Positions 27,727-37,328 of a DNA stretch of 64,000 nucleotides are shown here, piece after piece. Position 1 is the first letter of the stretch, and each line of letters begins with the position of its first letter. A model generated the notes under the pieces. It was given only the letters and a program-made list of their open reading frames with translations. It did no database searches and was not told the origin of the DNA. The stretch covers positions 248,001-312,000 of the forward strand of contig CP150555.1 in the NCBI GenBank assembly GCA_049487715.1. The letters are read 5' to 3'. This DNA comes from Pycnococcus provasolii (taxonomy: Eukaryota; Chlorophyta; Pseudoscourfieldiophyceae; Pseudoscourfieldiales). Position numbers and translations under genes: made by a program.

Positions 27727-30700
27727 ATGGCGTCGTCTGAACCGCCTGAGGCGCACCTGCCGGCCCTCCTCGCGCTCAGCAGCTCGCCTCACGCCAACTC
27801 GCAGCAACGAGCGCAGGCACTCACGCAACTCTCACTGCTCCTGTCGCGCGCGTCGTCTCTACCAGCACTCATACAATGCACGATACACCAGGACGCCGCG
27901 GCACGCGCACTCGCGCACCGCGTGCTCATCGAGCACTTGCGCAAGCACGCCGCATCATCACAGTTAGCGCTCGAAGCACTCGCTGCACTCGCATCTACGA
28001 AAGAAACGTCCGCGGCTGATGCAGCCGCGTGCGCAGCCGTGCGCGCCGCGGCGGCGACGGGCGAATCCCCACTACAAACAGCCGCGAAATACGGAGGAAC
28101 GCAAGAGTACGTCGCTCGTCTCGTGCGCGGTATCTTCGGGGAACTCGCAAACGTGCGCTTTTCCATGCACCCAAAGGCTCGGGCGAGCGCGACTGCACGC
28201 TTGCTCGTCGACGACGCGCACGCAGCCTTCGCCGCGTCAACGTCCATCGCATTCGAGGTGCTCGAAGCTGCTGCGCAACTCGCCATTTACCACGTCGAGC
28301 GAGGAGCACGAGCGGGAGGGCTTTCAGCAGATGGTGCACGCAGCCACGCGATTGCTTTCGTGCGCGCCGTCACGGAGTCGGGCGGGGAAGTTTTGGCCGC
28401 GAAAGCACTTGTCGAGGCGTGCGGCACGCCGTCGAACGACGTCACCGTCGACGCGACGGCGGCGCGCGCGGGGGCAGCACTCGAGGCACTGCTAGAGGTG
28501 CGTGCGGTGAGCGGTGACACGACGACGACCCAGCCGGCTGTGGCGCAGCTTGGATTTTTCGCCGCGAAGGCTGCGTCTGCCGTCGCGCCGTCGATACCAA
28601 ACCTGCACGCTCTGTCACACGCATGTTGGCTGCTAACATGCTTGGCTCGGACTCATGCCGACGCGGCAACGCACACCGACGCATCCGTCGCATGCACGCA
28701 CGCCCTTTCCACGACACTGCTGGACGCGTGTGCGCTCGCCTTTCCTATCAGCTCGTGTCCACGCGACCCCGCCACGCAAGCACCGCTTGTTTGGCGTGCG
28801 ATTGCACACCCTCTCGATGTGTCAGGCGATGCTGCAATACCCGCAGTTCTTCCATCTCTCGTGTGCATGAGTCGCGACGAGGAAGCGATCCACCGCCTGG
28901 CAAACGCCGCGTCTGATATGTGGCGGCGTGCTGAAAGTGGAGGCAATCCACCTGCAATGCGAGGCGATGTGCTCACTCCACATGCCGCGCGCGTTTGCCT
29001 CAGCCTGGCACGACGTTCGGCATGCTTTGCGCTTGCAAATGCACTCGCCTGCGCTGAGCCGGCGTACCACGCAACCTTCGTGGTCATCGCGCGAGCAGGG
29101 CGACTTGGATGGGAACAAGATGGCGCGGGTGAGCCTATCCTCGACATTCTAGGCGACGCCGCGCGCGGCGCGACTGACGTGGCACCCGCCGCGCTAGCGG
29201 CACTCGCATACGCCGCGGAGGCATGCGCTACCGCAGCTTTAGCTATACCTGCAGATGATGCGGATGCAAGTCTTGTCGCGTACAGCCAACTCGAGGGTGT
29301 TCTACGCGCGTGTGTGCCGTGCGTGCCAAAGCGTGCGAGCGGTGGTGCGCAAGACGAAGCTGCGCGCCGCATCTGCGCCGTGTGTGCACGCGTTGCATCA
29401 GTCTCGTGCAATCCTAGCGGCACTGACGTGCACCACCTTCCCACGCCGTCGTGCATAGAATCATGCTTTCAGGCGATCGGTACGTTGTGCGGATTTCTGG
29501 CGGATGAGTTGCCGTCGGAGCATGCGATCACGGCAATCCTTGCGCCCGTGCACTACTTTGCGGGAGCCGCGAACCACGAAGCGGCGTGGCGGCGTGTGAA
29601 TGACCCGAACTCGGGAGCATCGGCGTACCGCATCGAATGGTTTCGTCGTGCACGCCGTGCCTCCATCATCGCAATGATTAGAATCCTCGAGGCGCGCTCG
29701 GGACAAGTCGCATCCACATTCTGTGCAATGAACCTCGACATCGGCGCTATGCTGAAAGGTGCCCTCGCTGCTCATCCGACTGGTCTAGACCCTCCTCTGC
29801 GTGGTGGCCAAGAACCCACGCGACGTGTTCTACTGCGTTGCCTGACGTGCTGTGCACTTGCGCGAAAATCGTCGGCTGACGTCGTCGCCCGCGAGACGCT
29901 GTCGATTGCAGAGGCGGAGACTGCGCGTGCTTGGTCGACGCGGAATGCCGCGGAGATTGCTTCCGCACTCGACGAGCTTAGCGTCGCACTAGAGGGATGC
30001 TGGAAGTGTGCGTCGTTGGATGCGAGCATCACTTCGACGTGCACTCCTGCAACTTTCTTGGATCATGCAGCTGACGCGGCATTGGCGTGCTTGAAGGATC
30101 CGATTATGCTGAGCGAAGCGGAAGGGAGACGCGCACTTCGGACGCTTCTCTGCTCTCTGGTGGGATCATCAACGCGAATGAGCGTGGATGGGTTGCTTGC
30201 TGACGCGCCGCGTTCGAGTCCCATTTCCGCCTTCAGCGGCGGCGGCGGCAGCGTTAAGAAGTCGCGGTCGTCGTCATCTCCGATGGAAATGCGCGACGAG
30301 GATGCTTGGCTGCCGATCGTCGGCGTGTGCGAGGGTGTGGATGTGGATGAATGTGTACCAAGACGCGTCAAAGACGTGTTTTCCTATGTGGCGGAGACTT
30401 GCGGTCGATTGCAGACGGATGAGGAGAATGCCGATGCTTTGCTAACGCTCCTGCATGCCGCCATTCTTGCGTATCCACGGTGCTCCGCATTTCAAGAAGC
30501 CGCAAGAGGCGCTAGTGTCGGCATGCTCGTAGCGCTGATGCAGATCTGTGATGGCGGCGACGGGTGTGTTCCCGTCACGCGTGTCTGCGCGGTTGCGGGG
30601 ACCCTGCTCAGAAAGGGATTGCGTGACCGAGAGCTTGTGGTGGCTGCCGGTGAAGCCGTGTCTCGTTGTTTTAAGAGTGGTGTGGCTGGTGACGACGCGA

Positions 30701-31044
30701 AATCCGTTCTTGCCCTTTACTGTGCATTCTTGGTTGTGTGCGACGACGACGATACCTTGGCCAGCAGAGTGTTTTGCAGTCTTCCACGTGCCATACGTAA
30801 TGGCAGGCTCCCACCAAGCCTCGTGAGCGACGCTGCCGAGGCTGTGAGATGCGCGTGGCTGAAGAAGCCGAATCAGCTGGAGCGTTGGGCGGATGCGTGC
30901 GAGAGCTTGAGCACAGGCGAAACGGCCTCTGCTGATTACCTTGGCGCAAATGTGAATGACACGCGCGAATTTAAAAAGCGCTTCAAGAGCGCGACGGGTG
31001 GCAAGCAGAAGGGGGCTGCGTCTTCATCCTCTTCTTGCTTCTAG
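27727..31044 (+). CDS. large helical-repeat protein, possible karyopherin-beta
   Basis: A 1,105-residue protein rich in Ala and Leu with amphipathic helices throughout and no membrane segment. The N-terminus (SSPHANSQQRAQALTQLSLL, then DAAARALAHRVLIEHLRKH) resembles the first HEAT repeats of importin-beta family receptors. The C-terminus ends in FKKRFKSATGG and a Ser run, reminiscent of the C-terminal helix of importin-13/transportin-3-type receptors. If so, it carries cargo through nuclear pores in a Ran-dependent way. Similarity is by pattern only and alternatives such as another HEAT scaffold remain open. The first ATG in frame is at 27727 (the open frame upstream has only a GTG). No intron is needed. 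Confidence 0.75.
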   Translation: MASSEPPEAHLPALLALSSSPHANSQQRAQALTQLSLLLSRASSLPALIQCTIHQDAAARALAHRVLIEHLRKHAASSQLALEALAALASTKETSAADAAACAAVRAAAATGESPLQTAAKYGGTQEYVARLVRGIFGELANVRFSMHPKARASATARLLVDDAHAAFAASTSIAFEVLEAAAQLAIYHVERGARAGGLSADGARSHAIAFVRAVTESGGEVLAAKALVEACGTPSNDVTVDATAARAGAALEALLEVRAVSGDTTTTQPAVAQLGFFAAKAASAVAPSIPNLHALSHACWLLTCLARTHADAATHTDASVACTHALSTTLLDACALAFPISSCPRDPATQAPLVWRAIAHPLDVSGDAAIPAVLPSLVCMSRDEEAIHRLANAASDMWRRAESGGNPPAMRGDVLTPHAARVCLSLARRSACFALANALACAEPAYHATFVVIARAGRLGWEQDGAGEPILDILGDAARGATDVAPAALAALAYAAEACATAALAIPADDADASLVAYSQLEGVLRACVPCVPKRASGGAQDEAARRICAVCARVASVSCNPSGTDVHHLPTPSCIESCFQAIGTLCGFLADELPSEHAITAILAPVHYFAGAANHEAAWRRVNDPNSGASAYRIEWFRRARRASIIAMIRILEARSGQVASTFCAMNLDIGAMLKGALAAHPTGLDPPLRGGQEPTRRVLLRCLTCCALARKSSADVVARETLSIAEAETARAWSTRNAAEIASALDELSVALEGCWKCASLDASITSTCTPATFLDHAADAALACLKDPIMLSEAEGRRALRTLLCSLVGSSTRMSVDGLLADAPRSSPISAFSGGGGSVKKSRSSSSPMEMRDEDAWLPIVGVCEGVDVDECVPRRVKDVFSYVAETCGRLQTDEENADALLTLLHAAILAYPRCSAFQEAARGASVGMLVALMQICDGGDGCVPVTRVCAVAGTLLRKGLRDRELVVAAGEAVSRCFKSGVAGDDAKSVLALYCAFLVVCDDDDTLASRVFCSLPRAIRNGRLPPSLVSDAAEAVRCAWLKKPNQLERWADACESLSTGETASADYLGANVNDTREFKKRFKSATGGKQKGAASSSSSCF

Positions 31045-31086
31045 TACAGTAATGTAGTAATGTAAATTCTTGTACCAAACTCCCTC

Positions 31087-31690
31087 CTATTTGCTCTTCT
31101 CGCCTTGATGCAGCGGGCCATAATTCGCGCTCCCTCTAGCGTACATGGTGAGCAGAAACGTTTTAAGACCCGCCTCGTACTTCTTGTACGAGTTCTCCCT
31201 CACACCGCGATGGAAGAGCGAGTAAGCAACAAACTCGTTGGAGAGTAAATCAATTATGAAATCCGTCTCCGCATCATGCTGCTCACCCGACAACCATGCG
31301 ACGAATGATGCGTCGTCGTCGTCGTCGTCGGCGGCGGCTACAGGGAGAAAAAAAAGGAGGAGAAGAAGAGGAAGTATTTGGCTACAAGAGCTCAAAACTC
31401 TTCTCCCCCGCATCCTTCTGTCCTTTCCCACGAGCGTTCCGTATGCCATCGTCAATGTCATGGCCTCCGTGCCGTGTGATTGCAGTAGTATCAGCGAGGA
31501 ATCAGGAAAATCGTCACTGTGTTTTTTATGCCACGACCTGGTTGCCGTTTGCACCTCGCCTTTGCGTCTTTGCGATCGATCGCGAGGATCGGATCGTCGT
31601 CAAAGCGCCCGCCGAAGTATCCGAGGTGGACAGTGCGGCTATCGGCGGCATCGAAGAACGTTCGCGACGTCGCCTCACTCAATCGCAAGA
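31087..31690 (-). CDS. unrecognised gene, at least two exons
   Basis: I do not recognise a family. The 3' exon is convincing: after a strong pyrimidine tract ending CTGTAG, it starts at 31337 and encodes an Asp run, then ASFVAWLSGEQHDAETDFII and YSLFHRGVRENSYKKYEAGL, with its stop at 31087. A second coding-looking block lies upstream at about 31535-31690, encoding SEATSRTFFDAADSRTVHLG, YFGG and DDDPILAIDRKDAKAR. Joining them at the GTCGTG after CCAG (about 31534) keeps the frame but uses a weak donor site. More exons must exist, since no start codon fits; open sequence continues upstream to about 31780. The gene would start close to the divergent ABC1 kinase gene. Exon borders are guesses. 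Confidence 0.4.
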
Positions 31691-31919
31691 CGGCCCGACC
31701 GGGATCCCCGGGGGAAAAAAAAATTACTTATGCCACACGACCCTGGTTCTACGAGGTATCCCCGCAATTCTCCAAAATAGACCGTATTGGATCGTTACGA
31801 GCCGCCGCCGCTGTGTGGCTGTGCGACAGATTTGTCGCCGACCTAAAGGATTATTCGACGACGCTTCGCATCCGTGGCGTCCGTCACCACCACGATACAA
31901 TACAATACAATACAATACG

Positions 31920-33794
31920 ATGCCCCTTGCCTCCCCTCAGGTGCTCCGTGGCGTGTCCATAGTCATAGCAAGCAACCTCAGGAAGGGCGGCACCACCCTT
32001 CTTCCTACCACTCGCATCGTCCTGCAGAGAGGATCGGCGTCGCTGTTTTCTTCATCAGCTCCAGCAGCATCAGCAACAGCAGCTTTTTCAAAGTCAACGA
32101 CGTCTTCCCTAGCGACAACTTCGCTATGCCTGACGTTCGCACTGGGACTAAGACAGCACTACACCGTCGCGACGACGTGCACGCCGGCAAAGCCAACGGC
32201 ACAGCTGGCGTCGACGTCATTCTCCACCGTGCACTTCAAAAAGTCGCCGCACCCATCAACGCAAGTGGGAGCGTCCATCACGCGTTCGCTGAGGTTACTA
32301 CGTCGCACCGTGAGCCTCTCCATCATCTTCCTACCTCCTCTAGCGCTCTTGCCCATTCTGTACTTCTTCCCGTCGTCGTCGCTACGCGCAACGTTCCTTC
32401 ACTCTCTGAAAAACTCGTTCGTCGCCGCAGGACCCGCTTTCATCAAGTGGGGACAGTGGGCGGCGGCACGACCGGACATCTTCCCGCACGACGCCGTCGC
32501 CATCTTCTCTGAGCTGCACATGAGCTGCCCGTCACACTCATACTTGCACACCGTTCGAACGGTCGAGGCTGCGTTCCACGCACCGCTTCACGAGATCTTC
32601 GAGTCGTTCACGCAACAGCCCATGGCCTCGGGGTCCATTGGACAAGTCCACGTGGCCACGCTGACGGATTCAGCCGCCGCCGCATGCTCCGTGCCACCTC
32701 GCACGGAAGTTGCCGTCAAAGTGCGACATCCAGGTGTCGCGGAAATGCTCGACGTTGACTTCGAGCTGCTCTTCACCGCCGCCCTGCTGTTGATGAAAAT
32801 CCCATCTCTGAGCTGGATGCACCTCGACGAGTCCGTGGGTCAGTTCGCCGACGTGCTCTTCGCGCAGTCCAATCTTGGCGATGAGGCGCTCAAGCTGACG
32901 GAGTTCCGCAGAAATTTCAAGGATTGGTCGAACGTGCGCTTTCCCGAGCCTCTGTATCCGCTCGTCAGCGAGGCGGTGCTCGTGGAAAGCCTCGAGGTGG
33001 GCGTTCCCGTGAATCACATTGCCGGCGGGCGTGACACGCACGCCGACGACTCTCTGTTTACAAGTCCAAGTGGCGTTTCCACGTGCCGGTCGATCACCGC
33101 AAGGCTTGGACTTACGGCGGTTCTGAAGATGCTGCTCACCGACAATCTGGTTCACGCAGACCTGCATCCGGGGAACATCCTTGTCACCGAGCGTGCTGAG
33201 CCGAGGAGTCCTCCGTACTTCTGGGAGAAGCTCTTCTGGCGGTACTACCGTGGTGGATATGGACCGACGCCGACGATGATCTTCCTGGATACCGGCATGA
33301 CGACGAGTTTGTCGGACCGCGACAAATTTGGCCTGCTCGACATGTTCCGCGGCGTGAACGACCTGAATGGCGAGCAGTGCGCGAGCGCGATGATCAAATT
33401 GTCCCGCGTGTCGCCGAGCGTGGATGCCGAGGCGAACGAGGCTGCGTTTCGCAGGGACATTGTCACCCTCTTCCAGGGTTTCGTGGACGAGCACGGCAGC
33501 CAGGGTAGCTGGCGATGCTTTGGCGATGCGATTGCAGGTACGATTGAAACGATGCGTCAGTACGAGCGATACGTCGAAGGTGGCGTTTGCACCGTGATGG
33601 TGACGAGCATGATGCTGAGCGACCTGCAGAAGCGCCTGGACCCGGGCTTGCATGCGATGGACGTCCTCAAGGATGTGCTTGGCGGCGTTGCCGTGGCGGA
33701 GTACGTACCAATCTTAAAGGGCATCGCTGACTGGTGGGTCGCGAGCCGATCGACGAAGATTCTAGGCTTCACGAGTCGGTACTACATGGAGTAA
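31920..33794 (+). CDS. ABC1/UbiB-family atypical kinase, ADCK2-like
   Basis: About 624 residues from the ATG at 31920; the frame is open further upstream, but that stretch overlaps the antisense gene and lacks coding character. The Ser/Thr-rich, acid-poor N-terminus looks like a mitochondrial or plastid targeting peptide, followed by a hydrophobic helix (SLSIIFLPPLALLPILYFF). The kinase-like domain starts with GPAFIKWGQWAAARPDIFP, the KxGQ motif of the UbiB family, in the form typical of ADCK2. MASGSIGQVHVA replaces the Gly-rich loop, VAVKVRHP carries the Lys, NLVHADLHPGNIL is the catalytic loop, and FLDTGMT stands for DFG. Family members support coenzyme Q or plastid prenylquinone metabolism at inner membranes. 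A run of ATACA repeats ends at the start codon. Confidence 0.9.
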   Translation: MPLASPQVLRGVSIVIASNLRKGGTTLLPTTRIVLQRGSASLFSSSAPAASATAAFSKSTTSSLATTSLCLTFALGLRQHYTVATTCTPAKPTAQLASTSFSTVHFKKSPHPSTQVGASITRSLRLLRRTVSLSIIFLPPLALLPILYFFPSSSLRATFLHSLKNSFVAAGPAFIKWGQWAAARPDIFPHDAVAIFSELHMSCPSHSYLHTVRTVEAAFHAPLHEIFESFTQQPMASGSIGQVHVATLTDSAAAACSVPPRTEVAVKVRHPGVAEMLDVDFELLFTAALLLMKIPSLSWMHLDESVGQFADVLFAQSNLGDEALKLTEFRRNFKDWSNVRFPEPLYPLVSEAVLVESLEVGVPVNHIAGGRDTHADDSLFTSPSGVSTCRSITARLGLTAVLKMLLTDNLVHADLHPGNILVTERAEPRSPPYFWEKLFWRYYRGGYGPTPTMIFLDTGMTTSLSDRDKFGLLDMFRGVNDLNGEQCASAMIKLSRVSPSVDAEANEAAFRRDIVTLFQGFVDEHGSQGSWRCFGDAIAGTIETMRQYERYVEGGVCTVMVTSMMLSDLQKRLDPGLHAMDVLKDVLGGVAVAEYVPILKGIADWWVASRSTKILGFTSRYYME

Positions 33795-33935
33795 AGTACT
33801 ACTATAGTGTTTGTAATATATAATTTTCAATTCAAATTTCAATTGTTCATGTGTCCTTCGTTTCTGTTTTTTTTAATTAATCTTGGGACCCGATGTTTTT
33901 GACCCGCCCCGCGCCTCATTTTTTCATCATTTTCC

Positions 33936-35393
33936 ATGGCGCCGGGTCGATTAAGCTACAAGTGCTTTGCTTGTGCTTTCATCTTGAAAGACGGCGGAGG
34001 CTTCACGCCTCGCTCTGATTTCTTATCATCTCAATACGGCGGATGTGGAACGCGACAAGCCCACCACAAATGTTGCCGCAATTTGCAGATAGATGGGTGG
34101 GCTCAACGCCACGTGGCGCTGAGCTTCACGCCACAAGAAGCCCGAGACGAGTTTCTCATGTGCACGGCGCGAACACTGGCGCGGCAGGTCGCCCTAAAAA
34201 ATGCACATAGTAGTGCTCGCCGTGATGATGATGATGCGACGACGAGCCCGACGACAGCGGCGACAACAGTCACAACACAGCATCATACATCGCGTATGTG
34301 GGAGGCTACGACAACAATAACAACGACAAGCTCGGTATCCATCGAGACAAACACCAACTCGCTACGAGGATGGAAACAAATCACAAAAACAAAGACGGCA
34401 ACAACGAAAGCTCACACAATAATCCGATCAGCACCTTCTGCCCAAAGCAAATTTCCACAGCGCAACTTTTCAGCCACTTCTTGTGAACAAACGTCGTCGT
34501 TCACGTTCACACCAACAACTACATTGACAACCACGCGACGTGCGGAGCGCGCACGTCGCATTGCGGAGCGCACCGTCACCACGGAAGAGGGGCGGGCGCT
34601 ACGGCGGATGGCCCCTGCCCTCCACGGCGAACACCCGCAAGTGTCTGCCGCGACCGGAAGACGTCCGCACGCGTCCCGTCCATCATGGGCGGGCGCAATC
34701 AACCGTGCTGACGAAGACGAAATGGCGAATTTGCTTGTTGCATGGTTGCGGGAGGAAGGCTACGTGGACTGTAGCCTTCCTTCCGACGCCGTCCTCGACT
34801 TGGCCAAAAAAGCGTTCCTAGCCGCCGTCGTCCGACGACGTCGAGCGGCACTTGCGCCGGTGGCTCGCGCCGCGCTCGCGCGTCGCGCGAACCAGGCGTC
34901 CCGTGACGGGATCGCGGACGTAAAGCGCCGCGGTGCCGTGCGGCACCTTTCCATTCCAGGCCACCCAGTCGCGGTGGCCGAGCTCGAGCCCCACGCCAGA
35001 CTCACCGAGCGACGGAAAGACGAGCTCGCCGCCGCAGCAACTCACCTTGCCAGCGTCTTCGACCTCCATCGTCGTCCAGCCCGCGTCGTTCGCGTCGGTG
35101 TGCGTCGCACCGACGAAGTTTTCAGTTTCGAAAACTGTCAGCAACTTCAGCGCCTCAGCGTCGTCGACGCTCAGCTTTCCGTCGTTCGCCGTGCGTCGTG
35201 CGTCGCGCGCGAACTTCAGGTGCGCAACGTCGACGTACTTGCCGACTGCAGCCGCCTCGGCCTCTGCAAACCGCTGCAGCCACTGCGCGTGCCGCTCCTT
35301 GTCAGCGGCGTCGGCGTTGTCGGCGTAGCCCACGGTCCGAAAGTCCTGTCCGGACCCACAGCAGAACGAGGTGGGGTGGGTGACGTACCTTGA
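33936..35393 (+). CDS. doubtful open frame, partly antisense to oxygenase
   Basis: A 485-residue open frame without recognised domains. The first 90 residues (LSYKCFACAFILKDGGGF, AHHKCCRNLQIDGWAQRHVA) contain Cys/His pairs. Then follows a long Thr-rich, low-complexity stretch. The segment DEDEMANLLVAWLREEGY looks protein-like. The last 190 residues are antisense to the 2OG oxygenase gene and are Arg/Ala-rich, as expected of a shadow frame. If a gene is real here, it probably covers only about 33936-34850. No homologue is recognised. Confidence 0.25.
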   Translation: MAPGRLSYKCFACAFILKDGGGFTPRSDFLSSQYGGCGTRQAHHKCCRNLQIDGWAQRHVALSFTPQEARDEFLMCTARTLARQVALKNAHSSARRDDDDATTSPTTAATTVTTQHHTSRMWEATTTITTTSSVSIETNTNSLRGWKQITKTKTATTKAHTIIRSAPSAQSKFPQRNFSATSCEQTSSFTFTPTTTLTTTRRAERARRIAERTVTTEEGRALRRMAPALHGEHPQVSAATGRRPHASRPSWAGAINRADEDEMANLLVAWLREEGYVDCSLPSDAVLDLAKKAFLAAVVRRRRAALAPVARAALARRANQASRDGIADVKRRGAVRHLSIPGHPVAVAELEPHARLTERRKDELAAAATHLASVFDLHRRPARVVRVGVRRTDEVFSFENCQQLQRLSVVDAQLSVVRRASCVARELQVRNVDVLADCSRLGLCKPLQPLRVPLLVSGVGVVGVAHGPKVLSGPTAERGGVGDVP

Positions 35394-35843
35394 CGCGTCG
35401 AATTGGATCGACGGTCGAGCTTGCGTCGACTTCGTCGAAATTCGCTCGACAAAGTCGAGCGAATCCTCGCCGCAATCCTCGCCGCCGCAATCGGCGCCGC
35501 AATCCTCGCCGTCGTCCTTAGCGTACGACACCACCGCGATCACCTCGCCGAGCTCGTCCGTGACGATTCGCGTCCGTCCGGGCGATCTCTTCAAGATCTC
35601 GACCTCGGACATCATCCGCGCCGGGGGAACAATCCGCTCCGGTCTCGTCCGCGTCGCCGCGCGCTTCGTGAAGAGCACGCCGTCGAAGACGGCGTCGGCG
35701 ACGAACGCCTCGACGTTCGCGCGCGCGTACACCGCCGCGTCCGCCTCCGACCACGCACGCTTGGTGAAGACATGCGTGATCGGAGGATCGCCGCGCGCCA
35801 TGCGAGCGCGCTTGCGCCGCGCGTGCGCGCGACCGCCGGCCAT
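34818..35843 (-). CDS. 2OG-Fe(II) oxygenase-like protein
   Basis: A 341-residue single-exon protein. The C-terminal half has the pattern of a double-stranded beta-helix dioxygenase: VGATHTDANDAGW supplies an HxD iron pair, GGELVFPSLG with GLELGHRDWVAWNGKVPHGT supplies the distal His, and RLVRATRER may give the oxoglutarate-binding Arg. The spacing is like that of TET/JBP-type and related oxygenases common in algal and fungal genomes. Possible substrates include nucleobases, proteins or small molecules; none can be chosen. The middle contains GED/CG repeats and two Cys pairs (CCGSG, SCCGGE). The start at 35843 is the first ATG. The first 20 residues are very basic (ARRKRARM) and could be a nuclear signal. 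Codon use is strongly GC-biased with many CGC/GAC codons. Confidence 0.6.
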   Translation of the reverse strand: MAGGRAHARRKRARMARGDPPITHVFTKRAWSEADAAVYARANVEAFVADAVFDGVLFTKRAATRTRPERIVPPARMMSEVEILKRSPGRTRIVTDELGEVIAVVSYAKDDGEDCGADCGGEDCGEDSLDFVERISTKSTQARPSIQFDASRYVTHPTSFCCGSGQDFRTVGYADNADAADKERHAQWLQRFAEAEAAAVGKYVDVAHLKFARDARRTANDGKLSVDDAEALKLLTVFETENFVGATHTDANDAGWTTMEVEDAGKVSCCGGELVFPSLGESGVGLELGHRDWVAWNGKVPHGTAALYVRDPVTGRLVRATRERGASHRRKCRSTSSDDGG

Positions 35844-36045
35844 GATTGTGATCGATCCTAAAAAAAACTTGTCAGTCTACGCTTTACACGACGTAATGAG
35901 GAGCAGCGTTGTATCCCCAAAGCAAGCCCAGAGACGGACCAGTTCCCCCTGCCCCGGAATTTGAACCCAAACGGGTTCCATTTTTTGCGCGCAAACAAAC
36001 TCCGCCCTCCCATTCCCCCTCCCCCGTTCGTTCGGCCTCGCAAAC

Positions 36046-37254
36046 ATGGCGCACTCAGCAGCGGCAGGCAGCTCGCACGTCGCCACCGCCTCTGAGCTCG
36101 ATGCCTTGTACGAAAAAGGCATGCTCCTATTAAAGGAGTCTGACCTTGAATCGGCGATCGACGCTCTGGGTGAATTCCTTGCGAAGTCCATTGCGACGTA
36201 TGGAGAGCTTGATTCGCGTTGCGCTTTAGCGTACTACAAGTACGGATCGGCGCTCCTCTACCGCGCGCAGGAACAGGCGGACGTGCTTGGAGAACCGTTA
36301 GCCAAGGCGTCCGCCGCGCAGGCGCAGGCACAGGTGCAGACACAGCCTCAGGCGCAGCCTGTAGATGGAAAGGGAAAGGGAAAGCTGGTGGAGGAGGAGC
36401 AGGACGACGACGACGACGGTGACGACGACGGCGACGACGACGACGGTGCTGCACCTGGTGCAGCGCCTCAAGCAGCAGCGGCGGCTGCGGCTGACGACGA
36501 CGACGACGACGGAACAGACCTGGCTTTGGCATACAAAATGCTCGAGCTGGCTCGTATCATATACGAGCGACACCCGGACGCTCCCGGTAGCGGCAAGGTG
36601 GCGGTGTCGTCGCTGCGAGCGCGCATCGGAGAGACGCTCATGGAAATGGAGGCTTTCCAGGAGGCGGCGGAGGAGTTCAAGGTGGCTGCGGAGCTTCGTG
36701 CTGGTGAGGCGGCTGACCGCGAGCTCGTGTTCGTGCTGTTCCAGCGATGCGTATGTGAGTGCGAACTCAAGAGACCTCAGGACGCCCTGCGCAGCTGCGA
36801 GCAGGCTGCCGCGGCTGTCGCCGCGGCGAAGCAGGTGGCTGAGGCAAAGGAGGCTCGGGCACTGGAGGAGATTATGGGCGACATTGACGCAAAGCGCGAG
36901 GAGGTGGTGACCATGGCAGAGAAGGAGTTGGAGGAGCAAAAGCAGCAGCAGCAGGCTGCTTCTGCTTCTGCTTCTGCTGCTGCTGCTACGACGACAACCA
37001 CCGCCGCCGCCGCCGCAGCTCCAGCTCCTTCTTCGACAGCCTTCTCTGCGCCGACGATGGGCGCCGCACCCGTGCGGGACCTGGGCGTGGTGTCGAAAGG
37101 CGCGAAGGGGCGACGCGTGGTGATGGCACCCATCGCAACCAACTCGGAGCCAGCATCGAAAAAGGCGAGGACGGACACGGAGGTGGTAGAGGAGGAGGAG
37201 GAGAAGGCGCCCGTCGATACCGCTTCCAAGCCGCAGGAATGCGCACAACAGTAA
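36046..37254 (+). CDS. NASP: NASP/SHNi-TPR family histone chaperone
   Basis: A 402-residue protein that fits the Hif1/Sim3/NASP family, chaperones of H3-H4 and linker histone in nucleus and cytosol. TPR 1 is ELDALYEKGMLLLKESDLES with ALGEFLAKSIATYGEL. TPR 2 begins CALAYYKYGSALLYRAQEQ and is interrupted by an acidic tract of Asp/Glu (about residues 118-165), the family trademark, resuming at DLALAYKMLELARIIYERH. TPR 3 and 4 follow (ARIGETLMEMEAFQEAAEEF; LVFVLFQRCVCECELKRPQ). A long helix with Gln/Ala runs comes next. The tail has GAKGRRVVMAP, also typical of NASP proteins, and a KKAR nuclear signal. The ATG at 36046 starts the first helix closely. The gene is convergent with the next one, with under 80 bp between stops. 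Confidence 0.92.
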   Translation: MAHSAAAGSSHVATASELDALYEKGMLLLKESDLESAIDALGEFLAKSIATYGELDSRCALAYYKYGSALLYRAQEQADVLGEPLAKASAAQAQAQVQTQPQAQPVDGKGKGKLVEEEQDDDDDGDDDGDDDDGAAPGAAPQAAAAAAADDDDDDGTDLALAYKMLELARIIYERHPDAPGSGKVAVSSLRARIGETLMEMEAFQEAAEEFKVAAELRAGEAADRELVFVLFQRCVCECELKRPQDALRSCEQAAAAVAAAKQVAEAKEARALEEIMGDIDAKREEVVTMAEKELEEQKQQQQAASASASAAAATTTTTAAAAAAPAPSSTAFSAPTMGAAPVRDLGVVSKGAKGRRVVMAPIATNSEPASKKARTDTEVVEEEEEKAPVDTASKPQECAQQ

Positions 37255-37328
37255 GAAGCGCAAACGTTGAAACAAAAAACAAATCAAATTTCTTTCTTAG
37301 TTTTCTAGTTACCTCCCGCGCGTCAAAC

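Noticed and set aside
31296-31919. 208-codon upstream extension of the ABC1 kinase frame
   Set aside because: Starts with an Arg run and is antisense to a better-supported minus-strand gene; no targeting or family similarity.
35934-35990. GGGTTCAAATTCC on the minus strand, resembling a tRNA T arm
   Set aside because: No matching acceptor, D or anticodon stems on either side, in normal or permuted order.
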